This document shows positions 1 through 9,252 of a DNA stretch of 50,080 nucleotides, piece by piece. The DNA comes from Ruminococcus sp. (GTDB lineage Bacteria > Bacillota > Clostridia > Oscillospirales > Ruminococcaceae): NCBI GenBank assembly GCA_017472145.1, contig JAFUQX010000003.1:1-50080 (forward strand). Reading direction: 5' to 3'. Within the stretch, counting starts at the first letter, position 1, and each line of letters begins with the position of its first letter. The notes below the pieces were generated by a model. The model had not been told where the DNA came from, ran no database searches, and saw nothing but the letters and a program-made list of their open reading frames with translations. The position numbers and the translations under genes are program-made.

Positions 1-132
1 ACGGAGGGGATTGTAAGACATGAGAAAACTTACGATTTTGCGTACTTTTTGCAATCCCCTCAGTCGTCACTTCGTGTCGACAGCTCCCCTTGCTAAGGGG
101 AGCCTTGTGCGGAAAATCTGACTTTTTCGACA
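1..132 (+). repeat. MITE-like intergenic repeat, copy A (cut by window edge)
   Basis: The first ~104 bases match, in inverted orientation, the repeat at 7640-7746 with only about four differences. The distal end (tgactttttcgaca, near 119-132) matches the right end of the copy at 17354-17551. Visible parts are a GGGGATTG...CAATCCCC stem, a CTCCCCTTGCTAAGGGGAG hairpin and a terminal TTTTTCGACA. No ORF is present. It lies just downstream of groEL. The left end is outside the window. Confidence 0.75.
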
Positions 133-138
133 AGCTGA

Positions 139-177
139 GGGCTGATGCGATTTCCGCACCAGCCCTTCTATTTTTTA
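139..177 (+). terminator. Hairpin with T-run downstream of groEL
   Basis: GGGCTG (139-144) pairs with CAGCCC (160-165), with an inner GCG/CGC pair. TTCTATTTTTT follows on the plus strand. On the minus strand, in which groEL is read, the hairpin is present but the T-run is replaced by the end of repeat copy A. The terminator is therefore canonical only for plus-strand transcription. Confidence 0.55.
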
Positions 178-191
178 TCAGATCCGGCCGA

Positions 192-1850
<1,659 letters not shown>

Positions 1851-1875
1851 TTATATATTCAGGAAGATGCTTCCC

Positions 1876-2169
1876 TTATTCAGCCACAGCGATGATCTCG
1901 CTCTCATAGGCCAGTGTCAGCTCCTCGCCGTCCACCTTGATGGTCTGACCTGCGTTCTTGTTCAGCAGAACCTTGTCGCCCACCTTTACGCTCATAGGGA
2001 TCAGGGTGCCGTTGGTCGCATACTTGCCGCCGCCGCAGGCTACGACCTCGCCCATAACCGGCTCGCCTGTCACGGTCTTCGGAGAAAGCAGCAGGCCTCC
2101 TGCTGTCTTTTCTTCCTTCGCCTCTGCGATCTTTATTAAAACTCTGTCGGAAAGCGGTCTGATATTCAT
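1876..2169 (-). CDS. groS: Co-chaperonin GroES (Hsp10)
   Basis: 97-residue lid of the GroEL chamber. The N-terminal [13 protein letters not shown] and the mobile-loop region [11 protein letters not shown] are typical, and the length is normal for the family (94-97). AAGGAGG precedes the ATG at 2169. It is the first gene of the groES-groEL operon. A CIRCE inverted repeat sits 40 bp upstream of the start, so HrcA repression relieved by heat or unfolded protein is expected. hrcA itself is not in the window. Confidence 0.98.
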   Translation of the reverse strand: MNIRPLSDRVLIKIAEAKEEKTAGGLLLSPKTVTGEPVMGEVVACGGGKYATNGTLIPMSVKVGDKVLLNKNAGQTIKVDGEELTLAYESEIIAVAE

Positions 2170-2208
2170 AATATGTTCCTCCTTGTTATCACTTTAGGTT
2201 TGAAGCTG

Positions 2209-2235
2209 TTAGCACTCTCCGTCATCAAGTGCTAA
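2209..2235 (-). promoter_or_regulatory. CIRCE operator of groESL
   Basis: Inverted repeat TTAGCACTC-N9-AAGTGCTAA, which differs from the consensus TTAGCACTC-N9-GAGTGCTAA at one base. It lies between the promoter and groES, the usual place for the HrcA-binding site. Confidence 0.95.
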
Positions 2236-2239
2236 TTCT

Positions 2240-2267
2240 ATTTTACCAACTTTTCCAGAAAAATCAA
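2240..2267 (-). promoter_or_regulatory. Sigma-A promoter of groESL
   Basis: Read on the minus strand: TTGATT (2262-2267), 16-bp spacer, TAAAAT (2240-2245), directly upstream of the CIRCE element. Confidence 0.65.
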
Positions 2268-2484
2268 GTGCTTTTCTGATTTTCAGCCATTTGCACAAAT
2301 TCAACACAGACTTTTTCCTGATCTATCGCACATGCCACAAACGCACGATCCGCCCCGTTTGAAAGTGCGAACAAAGGTTCTTTTTTCGAAAATAATATAA
2401 CAAATACATATCTGTTCATCATTTGGTTCATATTTTACAGAATATACACGAAATATTCCCTGAACGTTTACATATGGAACGCTG

Positions 2485-2490
2485 TATAAT
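2485..2490 (+). promoter_or_regulatory. Probable -10 box for the two-component operon
   Basis: TATAAT about 80 bp upstream of the response regulator start, in an AT-rich stretch. No good -35 is visible at 17 bp (the best is TGAACG-like), so this may be an activated promoter. The rest of the 399-bp divergent region 2170-2568 holds CIRCE and the groESL promoter; nothing else was recognised. Confidence 0.4.
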
Positions 2491-2568
2491 GGTACAATAA
2501 AGGTACAGTTTTGTAGATAAACTTAGCAAATTTCCGAGAAATTATTAAGAAAAGAGGATGATTCATTT

Positions 2569-3267
2569 ATGGCACTTGAAAAGGTACTGGTTGTAGACGA
2601 CGACCCGAGCATCTGCGATGTCCTGCGGATGTATCTGGAAAATGACGGTTACAGCGTCATTTTATCTTATGATGGAGAAGAGGCCCTGGTGAAGTTCAAC
2701 GCACTGAAGCCGGACATTGTTCTCCTGGACGTAATGCTCCCGAGCATGGATGGCTGGCAGGTATGCCGTGAGATCCGCAAGAAGTCCTCTGTTCCGATCA
2801 TTATGATCACAGCCAAGGGCGACACCTTTGATAAGGTTCTGGGCCTGGAGCTGGGTGCAGATGACTACATCGTAAAGCCCTTCGACACCAAGGAGGTCGT
2901 TGCGAGAATCAAGGCGATTTCCAGAAGAATCACAACTGCTCCGCCTGAAGCTGAGGTGAAGGAGGTTCGCTACGACAAGCTGTCCGTAAACATGACCCGC
3001 TATGAGCTGCGTGTAGACGGCAAGGTTGTGGACACACCGCCCAAGGAGCTGGAGCTGCTGTTCTACCTGGCTTCCAATCCGAACCGTGTATATACACGCG
3101 ACCAGCTGCTGGACGAGGTATGGGGCTTTGAATACTACGGCGATTCCCGTACCATTGACGTACACATCAAGCGTCTCCGTGAGAAGCTGGAAAATGTATC
3201 CGACCGCTGGTCTCTCAAGACTGTATGGGGTGTCGGCTACAAGTTTGAATCCCTGGATGATGAATAA
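2569..3267 (+). CDS. OmpR/PhoB-family response regulator
   Basis: 232-residue transcription factor with an N-terminal receiver domain (about 1-120) and a C-terminal winged helix (about 135-228). Receiver landmarks are the acidic pair DDDPS near residue 9, the phospho-acceptor Asp54 in VLLDVML, ITAKG and the Lys in IVKPFD. The DNA-binding half has PKELELLFYLASNP and RTIDVHIKRLREKL, then the terminal hairpin VWGVGYKFE. It is followed after 2 nt by its kinase, so the two genes form a translationally close pair. The regulon is unknown; the HtrA-type protease next door suggests envelope or secretion stress, as with CssR in Bacillus, but this is inference. Confidence 0.95.
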   Translation: MALEKVLVVDDDPSICDVLRMYLENDGYSVILSYDGEEALVKFNALKPDIVLLDVMLPSMDGWQVCREIRKKSSVPIIMITAKGDTFDKVLGLELGADDYIVKPFDTKEVVARIKAISRRITTAPPEAEVKEVRYDKLSVNMTRYELRVDGKVVDTPPKELELLFYLASNPNRVYTRDQLLDEVWGFEYYGDSRTIDVHIKRLREKLENVSDRWSLKTVWGVGYKFESLDDE

Positions 3268-3269
3268 AT

Positions 3270-4781
3270 ATGTCTGACAAGCTGCATCCGGTCACACGGA
3301 AATACAGTGTCTTTGTCTTTGTCCGAATGCTGGTGCTCCAGCTGCTGGCTATGAGTCTCATTGCCGTCAGCGTGGGTCTGATCGCAATCAATCAGTACCG
3401 GGAGGACTTTCATGCTCGGATCGAAGCCAGCTGCACGATGGTCGCAGAGGGCATTGTAAATTATGGAAACAAGGCGGTGCAGGAGGATTCTATCTCCAGT
3501 GCAGAGGTCATGAAGGATGACAGCATCCAGTTCATGCTGGATCTGGAGGGTGAGCAGACTGACATCAATCTGTTTCTGTTTGATGCACAGGGTCAGGGTC
3601 TGGCCTGTTCCGGCCGCTCAGGCGTAAGCAGTGAGGAAGTACAGCTTACAGCGTCCATGATGTATATCGTGGATACGCAGGGCACATATACCTCAGAGGT
3701 ATCGGGTAAATTCAACCAGAATGACAGGAAGCCGGTACTCTGCCGGGGTACGTCCTTCCGCATCACCGAACCGGATGGTACGGAAACGAAGTATTTCCTG
3801 TTTTCAAACACACACCCGGACGAAATCGAAGCCTTTATCCGGAAGGTGCTGATCGTAAGCTTCATCGCCGTGGGTGCGATGCTTCTGGCCTATGCTGCAT
3901 TTATTTACCGGTATGTTGCAAAAAACCGGGTCCAGCCGGACGAGCTTCTGGCTCGTGTGACACGCATGTATGCCCAGGGCGATTTTTCTGAAAAGCTGGA
4001 GCCGGAGAAGTTTGACTCCCCCAGATATCAGGAGATCGTTCGTTCCCTGAACCAGATCGTCAGCAATCTCAAGGCCACCGGCGAGCAGCAGGCTCAGTTC
4101 GTATCCAACGTATCTCATGAGCTGCGCACGCCCATGACCATCATCAGCGGCTACGTAGACGGCATTCTGGACGGCACTGTTCCCAAAAACAAGCGTACGG
4201 AATATCTCTACATCGTTTCTCAGGAAATGCAGCGGCTGAAGATCCTGGTTTCATCCATGCTGAATCTGACCAAGTTCGACAATGGAACGATTCAGATCAA
4301 GCATGAGCTTTTCCCCATCAACGATCTGATCTTCCGCACGATGCTCATGTTCGGCAATCGTCTGGAAAAGAGGAATATTACAGTAGAGGGTCTGGATTCT
4401 GACACCGTCCGTGTATACGGAGACCGTGATCTCATCGGTCAGGTGATCTATAATCTGACGGAAAACGCTGTGAAATTCGTTGATACCGGCGGTACGATCA
4501 CCATCCGCCTGGAGGAAACCAAGGAGGCGTCCATCTTTGCCATCCGCAACACCGGGCCGGGCATCCCAAAGGATGAGCTGCCCAAGATCTTCGGACGGTT
4601 CTATAAGTCGGATTTCTCCCGCAGTCAGGACAAAACCGGTCTGGGGCTGGGTCTTGATATTATACGCAAGATTCTCAAGCTTCATGACGCACAGATCGGC
4701 GTCAGCAGCGAGGAAAACGTCTTTACCGAGTTTGTGGTCTCCTTCCCGAAGAAGCCGCAGGCGGAAAACGACGAAAGCTAA
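3270..4781 (+). CDS. Sensor histidine kinase, HAMP and HisKA/HATPase type
   Basis: 503-residue membrane kinase partner of the preceding regulator. TM1 is at about residues 18-42, followed by an extracellular domain of about 145 residues, TM2 at about 192-214, a HAMP-like linker, and a dimerisation helix with phospho-accepting His283 in SNVSHELRTPMT. The catalytic domain has the N box YNLTENAVKF, G1 box NTGPGIPKDE, F box FGRFYKSD and G2 box GLGLGLDII. The extracellular domain matches no ligand family that I recognise. The start follows the regulator stop by 2 nt. A terminator-like hairpin follows the gene. Confidence 0.95.
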   Translation: MSDKLHPVTRKYSVFVFVRMLVLQLLAMSLIAVSVGLIAINQYREDFHARIEASCTMVAEGIVNYGNKAVQEDSISSAEVMKDDSIQFMLDLEGEQTDINLFLFDAQGQGLACSGRSGVSSEEVQLTASMMYIVDTQGTYTSEVSGKFNQNDRKPVLCRGTSFRITEPDGTETKYFLFSNTHPDEIEAFIRKVLIVSFIAVGAMLLAYAAFIYRYVAKNRVQPDELLARVTRMYAQGDFSEKLEPEKFDSPRYQEIVRSLNQIVSNLKATGEQQAQFVSNVSHELRTPMTIISGYVDGILDGTVPKNKRTEYLYIVSQEMQRLKILVSSMLNLTKFDNGTIQIKHELFPINDLIFRTMLMFGNRLEKRNITVEGLDSDTVRVYGDRDLIGQVIYNLTENAVKFVDTGGTITIRLEETKEASIFAIRNTGPGIPKDELPKIFGRFYKSDFSRSQDKTGLGLGLDIIRKILKLHDAQIGVSSEENVFTEFVVSFPKKPQAENDES

Positions 4782-4790
4782 AAGCAATGG

Positions 4791-4837
4791 AAAGGCGGAG
4801 CACAAATGCAGAAAATGCAGGTGTTTCCGCCTTTTTT
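4791..4837 (+). terminator. Rho-independent terminator or attenuator between kinase and htrA
   Basis: AAAGGCGGAgCAC (4791-4803) pairs with GTGttTCCGCCTTT (4821-4834), the loop has a small inner TGCA/TGCA stem, and a run of six Ts ends at 4837. It is the first thing after the kinase stop and ends only 25 bp before the protease start, so partial read-through could link the two. Confidence 0.8.
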
Positions 4838-4862
4838 GATTCCACGAAAGGAGTATGTTCCC

Positions 4863-6662
4863 ATGAACGACGAAACCATCAAGCCGAAGCTTGCGAAGGA
4901 AGAACTCCCTGTTTCTGAGCCGGAAACAGCGGATGCTCTGTCCAGCCCCATTCTGGACGCAGAGGAGACAGCGCTTTCCCCGGAAGCACCGGCCGAGGAA
5001 ATTCCCGCTGACAGCGAAAATATTCCGGCAGAAGAAGCAGCGCCCGCATCAGAGGAAATACAGCAGGCCCCGTCTGAGCCTGTACCGGCGGAGGAAACCG
5101 CTGCACCGGAAACCAATCCCCGGCAGCAGCCCCAGGTGCAGACGCAGCATCAGCCTGTACCGCCCCAGAAGCCCTTCTTTCAGCAGCCCCATCCGGCTCA
5201 GCCCTATAATCAGCCCCAGTATGGCTATGGACTGCATCCTCAGCAGCCGGTTCAGCCCGGGCCGGCCTATAATAACAATAACCAGGCTCCCCAGTGGAAT
5301 GGGGCTGCACAGCCTGTATATGGTGCGCAGCAGGCCTTTTACGGACAGCAGCAGATGCAGCAGCCCTATCCGCAGCAGTACGGCCGCAATACTCCTTATC
5401 CGCAGCAGCAGGGTATGATGTACGCACAGCCCCAGCCCCCTGCTCCGGTCAAGAAAAAGAAGGCGGCCCCTCCCCTGACACCCGGTCAGAAGAAGATCGT
5501 ACGGCTTTTGCAGATCTCGGCCGTTCTTCTGGTGCTGCTCTTCCTGTACTGCATCATCAGCGATGCTGTATTGTATGCCACAGGCGGCTCAAAATCTACA
5601 TCTGAATACACCCCGCCCCGTGAAAACGTGGTAATGTATCAGGAGGGCAAGCCGGAAGCCGCTCTCCAGACCAGCGCAGAGCCGGACGAAAGCGGCGCAT
5701 ATTCTGTGGAGGAGATAGCCGCTCTGGTCGGCCCTTCCATCGTGCAGATCACGACCTATACGGACGGTGAGGAAACCGGCGGCGGTTCAGGCATCATCCT
5801 CTCTGAGGAGGGCTATATCCTCACCAATGCCCATGTCATCATCGACAGCGATTCCTATGATATCATCGTTTACGGCGATGAGGAGCTGTATCCGGCTGAG
5901 CTGGTAGGCTATGACAGCAAATCCGACCTTGCCGTTCTGCACACAGATACAGACGGACTGATCCCGGCTACTCTGGGCGATTCCGATGAGCTGGCCGTGG
6001 GTGAGGAGGTCGTGGCGATCGGCAGTCCGGCGGGGCTGACCGGCACGGTTACCAACGGCATCGTCTCTGCTCTGGGACGTCAGATCCGTACCGAGCAGAC
6101 CGGCTTCTATATGGAATGCATTCAGACCAATGCCGCTATCAGTCCGGGAAATTCCGGCGGTGCGCTGGTGAATATGTACGGTCAGGTGGTAGGCATTACC
6201 TCCTCCAAGTATGCCGCTCTCTACGGCAGCACCTATGAGGGACTGGGCTTTGCCATCACAGTGAATCAGGCGCTTCCCATCGTGGAGGAGCTGATGAGCC
6301 AGGGCTACGTCAGCGGACGGGTACGCATCGGCATTACCTTTGTCTCCATGGAAACGGAGATGGTGGCTGAGGAATTTGCAGAAATGTATAATCTGAAGAA
6401 AACACCGGAGCGAAAGGGTGTGTGGATCCAGGAGATCAGTGCAGATTGTGACATTGCAAAGTCCGGCCTGGAGGTGAATGACCTCATCCTTTCCGTGGAA
6501 GGCACAAAGGTCAATAACTATGACGAGCTGTGCGCGGCCATCGAGGGAATCGGGGCTGGCGTGCCGCTGGAGGCCGAATGCCGCCGCTACAGCGAGGACG
6601 GCACATACGAGGATTTTACAATTGAATTTGAATTGATGGAGGACACCTCCGGCGATTACTAA
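4863..6662 (+). CDS. HtrA/DegP-like membrane-anchored serine protease
   Basis: 599-residue S1C protease. Residues 1-210 are a cytoplasmic low-complexity tail, first Glu/Pro/Ala-rich then Gln/Pro/Tyr-rich (many QQP, QPY and YPQQ motifs). A KKKK patch and one transmembrane segment (about 216-236) follow. The extracellular trypsin-like domain has His324 (TNAHV), Asp355 (SDLAVL) and Ser431 (GNSGGAL), and a PDZ domain covers about 490-590. All three catalytic residues are present. The start at 4863 has AAAGGAG 8-14 nt upstream; an in-frame ATG at 4806 lies inside the terminator hairpin and is unlikely. Such proteases degrade misfolded secreted proteins. The long tail is unusual compared with Bacillus HtrA (about 450 residues). 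Confidence 0.95.
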   Translation: MNDETIKPKLAKEELPVSEPETADALSSPILDAEETALSPEAPAEEIPADSENIPAEEAAPASEEIQQAPSEPVPAEETAAPETNPRQQPQVQTQHQPVPPQKPFFQQPHPAQPYNQPQYGYGLHPQQPVQPGPAYNNNNQAPQWNGAAQPVYGAQQAFYGQQQMQQPYPQQYGRNTPYPQQQGMMYAQPQPPAPVKKKKAAPPLTPGQKKIVRLLQISAVLLVLLFLYCIISDAVLYATGGSKSTSEYTPPRENVVMYQEGKPEAALQTSAEPDESGAYSVEEIAALVGPSIVQITTYTDGEETGGGSGIILSEEGYILTNAHVIIDSDSYDIIVYGDEELYPAELVGYDSKSDLAVLHTDTDGLIPATLGDSDELAVGEEVVAIGSPAGLTGTVTNGIVSALGRQIRTEQTGFYMECIQTNAAISPGNSGGALVNMYGQVVGITSSKYAALYGSTYEGLGFAITVNQALPIVEELMSQGYVSGRVRIGITFVSMETEMVAEEFAEMYNLKKTPERKGVWIQEISADCDIAKSGLEVNDLILSVEGTKVNNYDELCAAIEGIGAGVPLEAECRRYSEDGTYEDFTIEFELMEDTSGDY

Positions 6663-6674
6663 GGAGTGATATCC

Positions 6675-7040
6675 GTGAAAAAATTGCTTTTTGCTTTGTG
6701 GACAGCAGCAGCTCTTCTCAGCGGATGCGGCGCTTCTGAGCCGTCTGTGGCATACGAAACCGCTGAAGGCCGGTTTCTGCGGACGGATACCGGCACGGAA
6801 ATGATTCTTCTCGACAGCGGAGCGGCCACGATGTCCGCAGAAGGGGAGGACAGCCTGTTTGATGCGTTTACGGACGGGGATCGGATCCGGATTTATTTTA
6901 CAGGCGGCCTTGCCGAAAGCTACCCCATGCAGATCCACCACATCCACAAGGCCGAGCTGCTGGAAGAGGGTACGTGGGAGGATCTCCCTCAGGATGAGCT
7001 GGACAGTCTCACGCAGCTGGGCTGGACCTTTAATAAATAA
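6675..7040 (+). CDS. Small lipoprotein, possibly DUF3221-like
   Basis: 121-residue predicted lipoprotein. The N-terminal signal VKKLLFALWTAAALLSGC carries an LSGC lipobox with lipidated Cys18. The rest is a small beta-rich domain (GDRIRIYFTGGLAESYPMQ), which resembles DUF3221/YobA-type proteins; this assignment is tentative. The GTG at 6675 is preferred because AAGGAG (6661-6666), which overlaps the protease stop codon, is 8 nt upstream. An in-frame GTG at 6666 overlaps the Shine-Dalgarno. The spacing implies co-translation with the protease. Function unknown. Confidence 0.8.
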   Translation: MKKLLFALWTAAALLSGCGASEPSVAYETAEGRFLRTDTGTEMILLDSGAATMSAEGEDSLFDAFTDGDRIRIYFTGGLAESYPMQIHHIHKAELLEEGTWEDLPQDELDSLTQLGWTFNK

Positions 7041-7060
7041 CCAATCAGGAGAATATCTAT

Positions 7061-7522
7061 ATGAAAAAAATTGCAAGCTTTACGGTAAATCATGACATCC
7101 TGACACCGGGTGTATACGTATCCCGTACGGACGGGGATGCAGTGACCTATGATCTGCGTATGAAAACCCCCAATGCCGGGAGCTATATTACACCCAAGTC
7201 CCTGCATACCATCGAGCATCTACTGGCTACTTACGTGCGCAGCTCCGTTTATACAGATGAGGTCATCTATGCCGGGCCGATGGGATGCCGCACGGGCTTT
7301 TATCTGATCCTGCGGGACAGCGTATCCAAGGCGGCCCTGATCACGCTGCTGAAGGAGGCCTTTGCGTATATTGCCGATTTCACCGGAGAGATCCCGGGAA
7401 ATAAGCGGGAGGAATGCGGAAACTATCTGGAGCATGACCTGGCGCAGGCCAAGGCCGATGCAAGGGAATATCTGGCAGTGCTGGAGCATGTAACACCGGA
7501 TACGATGATGTATGCCGAGTGA
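7061..7522 (+). CDS. luxS: S-ribosylhomocysteine lyase LuxS
   Basis: 153-residue metalloenzyme that converts S-ribosylhomocysteine to homocysteine and DPD, the precursor of AI-2. The metal ligands and catalytic residues are visible: His49 and His53 in HTIEH with Glu52, Cys76 in GCRTGF, and Cys119 in ECGNYLEHDL. Length is normal (150-157). AGGAG lies before the ATG, 20 bp after the lipoprotein gene, so it is probably in the same transcript as htrA. No pfs/mtn or methionine gene is adjacent, which is an unusual neighbourhood for luxS. Confidence 0.97.
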   Translation: MKKIASFTVNHDILTPGVYVSRTDGDAVTYDLRMKTPNAGSYITPKSLHTIEHLLATYVRSSVYTDEVIYAGPMGCRTGFYLILRDSVSKAALITLLKEAFAYIADFTGEIPGNKREECGNYLEHDLAQAKADAREYLAVLEHVTPDTMMYAE

Positions 7523-7620
7523 TCAATTCTGATCGAGCGGTCTGCGGCGGCCGCCCTCTTTGTCCTTCGGAAATTTCCACATCCCGTTAATGTTATCCAC
7601 TTAAGCAGATATAATAGGCT

Positions 7621-7812
7621 GTTGTGCCGAAAAAACCTTTGAAAGGCTCCCCTTAGCAAGGGGAGCTGTCGGCACGAAGTGACGACTGAGGGGATTGCAA
7701 AAAGTACACAAAATCGTAAGTTTTCTTATGCCTTACAATCCCCTCCGTCACGCCTTCGGCGTGCCACCTCCCCTTATTAAGGGGAGGCTTTCAGAGGTTT
7801 TTCGACAAACTG
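7621..7812. repeat. MITE-like intergenic repeat, copy B (complete)
   Basis: About 190 bp with inverted ends (GCCGAAAAAACCTTTGAAAG near 7626-7645 and the complementary CTTTCAGAGGTTTTTCGAC near 7788-7806). Next to each end is a short perfect hairpin of the type CTCCCCTTAxxAAGGGGAG. The core carries GGGGATTG...CAATCCCC arms. It is in opposite orientation to copies A and C. No coding capacity. It follows luxS. Confidence 0.8.
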
Positions 7813-7833
7813 GGATCACCTTAAGTTAATAGC

Positions 7834-7854
7834 ATTCCCCACCCCGTGGGGAAT
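7834..7854. repeat. Perfect 9-bp hairpin of unknown role
   Basis: ATTCCCCAC (7834-7842), loop CCC, GTGGGGAAT (7846-7854). No T-run follows on either strand, so it is not a standard terminator. Confidence 0.6.
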
Positions 7855-7860
7855 CACCAA

Positions 7861-7879
7861 AAAGCTTTTCTTTCTGTGC
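7861..7879 (+). repeat. 19-bp dispersed repeat, copy 1
   Basis: AAAGCTTTTCTTTCTGTGC, identical to 14788-14806. Both copies lie in intergenic DNA just after other structured sequence. Confidence 0.7.
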
Positions 7880-7930
7880 ACTGAGTCAAGCCGTATAAGC
7901 CACATAAACTTCAATTCACATCCACAGCAC

Positions 7931-7976
7931 AAAAAGGCTGCCGCAAGTCCGATCTTGCAGCAGCCCTCTCTTTTTT
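7931..7976 (-). terminator. Terminator of the flavodoxin operon
   Basis: Stem GGCTGCCGCAAG (7936-7947) with CTTGCAGCAGCC (7954-7965). Five As at 7931-7935 give the T-run for minus-strand transcription, and a T-run at 7971-7976 also serves the plus strand. Confidence 0.85.
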
Positions 7977-7984
7977 ATGATGCC

Positions 7985-8410
7985 TTAAGAAACCAGAGCC
8001 TTGCCCATGGCTGCGCAGGCCGCCGCCGTCGCATCATCCGGCGCTTCACAGCAGATGACAAAATCGCAGACCAGAACTGCACCATCCGCTGCACACTGTT
8101 CCTCCCAGCTGCGCATCCATTCGCCGTCGCCCCAGCCATAAGAGCCGAACAGTGCGATCTTCTTGCCGCTGAGCTTGCTGCGGCATTCCTCGAACATCGG
8201 CTCAAACTCTTCCTCCTCCAACTGCTCAGCGCCCATGGACGGACAGCCGAATGCGATCGCATCATATTCATCCATCATAGCTGCATGGAATTCAGCGGAG
8301 GTCATTACAGCGACCTCTGCGCCGGCCTCGGTCACACCTGCTGCAACCAGCTCAGCCATGGCCTGTGTATTGCCTGTACCGCTCCAATAAACAACTGCTG
8401 CTTTACTCAT
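7985..8410 (-). CDS. Short-chain flavodoxin
   Basis: 141-residue FMN electron carrier. The phosphate-binding loop WSGTGNTQAMA (residues 9-19) follows the first beta strand KAAVVY, and the FMN-contact loops GCPSMGAEQLEE and SYGWGDGEW are typical of clostridial flavodoxins. Flavodoxin commonly replaces ferredoxin when iron is short. It is second in an operon behind a DUF3793 gene whose promoter carries two GTTAG-N6-CTAAC palindromes, which fits iron control. A terminator follows directly. Confidence 0.95.
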   Translation of the reverse strand: MSKAAVVYWSGTGNTQAMAELVAAGVTEAGAEVAVMTSAEFHAAMMDEYDAIAFGCPSMGAEQLEEEEFEPMFEECRSKLSGKKIALFGSYGWGDGEWMRSWEEQCAADGAVLVCDFVICCEAPDDATAAACAAMGKALVS

Positions 8411-8465
8411 AAAACATTACCTCTTTCTTTTTATATTCTTCTTTCAGGCGATACCGCCCTCTATG

Positions 8466-9020
8466 TCATGCAGCCACAGTCAGCTGCGCAACACTCCGTC
8501 CCTCACCCCAGAGCCGCTGATAGACACAGCTGCACTTTTTATACTGGGCAAATTTCCGACGGGCTTCCGCCTCGTCCCCATAGACCTTCCAGCAGCCCAC
8601 ACACTTGCAGTTCCGGCCGCCGCTCTGAATAAAGCCTACCACATCCTCCAGGGGATAGCCCAGAAATACACCGATCTCATGCGGGAAGCCATCTCCCTCG
8701 CTGAGTCGCTTTTTCAGCCGCCCCAGCGCCTTTCCAAAAGCTGTATCCTCATATCCATAGCCGCTGAGAAAGTCGGCCAGCTCCGGCTTCCGGAGCATCT
8801 GCTCCAGATGGGACATCCGGCACACATAAACCAGCGCATTCCGGCCGCTCTGACGCAGTATGCAGAGAAACAGCCCCTTGGGACGGAGCGTCCTGTTCCA
8901 CTGACGCAGCTCCTCATTCAGCGCAGCTGGACTTTTTGTTTCGATCGTAAACAGACTGGCCGGCTTGAGAGAGGCCAGTGTCGGTGCGCAGTGCAGAATC
9001 AGACTTTGTTCCAATGACAT
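8466..9020 (-). CDS. DUF3793 family protein
   Basis: 184-residue cytosolic protein of unknown function. Family landmarks are HCAPTLASLKPASLF near residues 9-23, FPHEIGVFLGYPLEDVVGFI, and the Cys-rich CKCVGCWKVYGDEAEARRKFAQYKKC. The four clustered cysteines (CKC..C, KKC) could bind metal or an Fe-S cluster; this is inference. The ATG at 9020 has GGGAGG 6 nt upstream; an in-frame ATG at 9077 lacks a site. First gene of the operon with flavodoxin, 55 bp apart. In other Clostridia, DUF3793 genes are often found with flavodoxin and iron-uptake genes. Confidence 0.85.
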   Translation of the reverse strand: MSLEQSLILHCAPTLASLKPASLFTIETKSPAALNEELRQWNRTLRPKGLFLCILRQSGRNALVYVCRMSHLEQMLRKPELADFLSGYGYEDTAFGKALGRLKKRLSEGDGFPHEIGVFLGYPLEDVVGFIQSGGRNCKCVGCWKVYGDEAEARRKFAQYKKCSCVYQRLWGEGRSVAQLTVAA

Positions 9021-9079
9021 CGTTTCCTCCCTTTGTTTCAATGTTTTTCTTAGGATATACGGATTTTTCAGAATCATGA

Positions 9080-9095
9080 GTTAGCTTAGGCTAAC
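9080..9095 (-). promoter_or_regulatory. DtxR-like operator, site 2
   Basis: GTTAG-CTTAGG-CTAAC inverted repeat. The central part closely matches the DtxR/IdeR consensus TTAGGTTAGGCTAACCTAA. It lies in the 5' leader of the DUF3793-flavodoxin operon, about 60 bp downstream of the likely transcription start. Confidence 0.7.
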
Positions 9096-9137
9096 TGCTT
9101 CTTGTAAATATTGCAGGCCGATTTGCCTGCTATGCGA

Positions 9138-9153
9138 GTTAGAAATGACTAAC
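9138..9153 (-). promoter_or_regulatory. DtxR-like operator, site 1
   Basis: GTTAG-AAATGA-CTAAC inverted repeat with the same arms and spacing as site 2. It begins 7 bp after the -10 box and so covers the expected transcription start, a position suited to repression. Confidence 0.7.
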
Positions 9154-9160
9154 CATATAC

Positions 9161-9189
9161 ATAATAGCATAGATTTCCAGCGTTGTCAA
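9161..9189 (-). promoter_or_regulatory. Strong sigma-A promoter of the DUF3793-flavodoxin operon
   Basis: Read on the minus strand: TTGACA (9184-9189), 17-bp spacer, TATTAT (9161-9166). Confidence 0.8.
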
Positions 9190-9212
9190 GAGGGAGATGC
9201 GTATTTTTTACG

Positions 9213-9240
9213 AAAAAAGGGCGGCCCATCCGGACCGCCC
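9213..9240 (-). terminator. Terminator of rny
   Basis: GGGCGG (9219-9224) pairs with CCGCCC (9235-9240). Six As at 9213-9218 give the T-run on the minus strand. It sits 13 bp after the rny stop. Confidence 0.9.
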
Positions 9241-9252
9241 TCCTGCCTGTTT

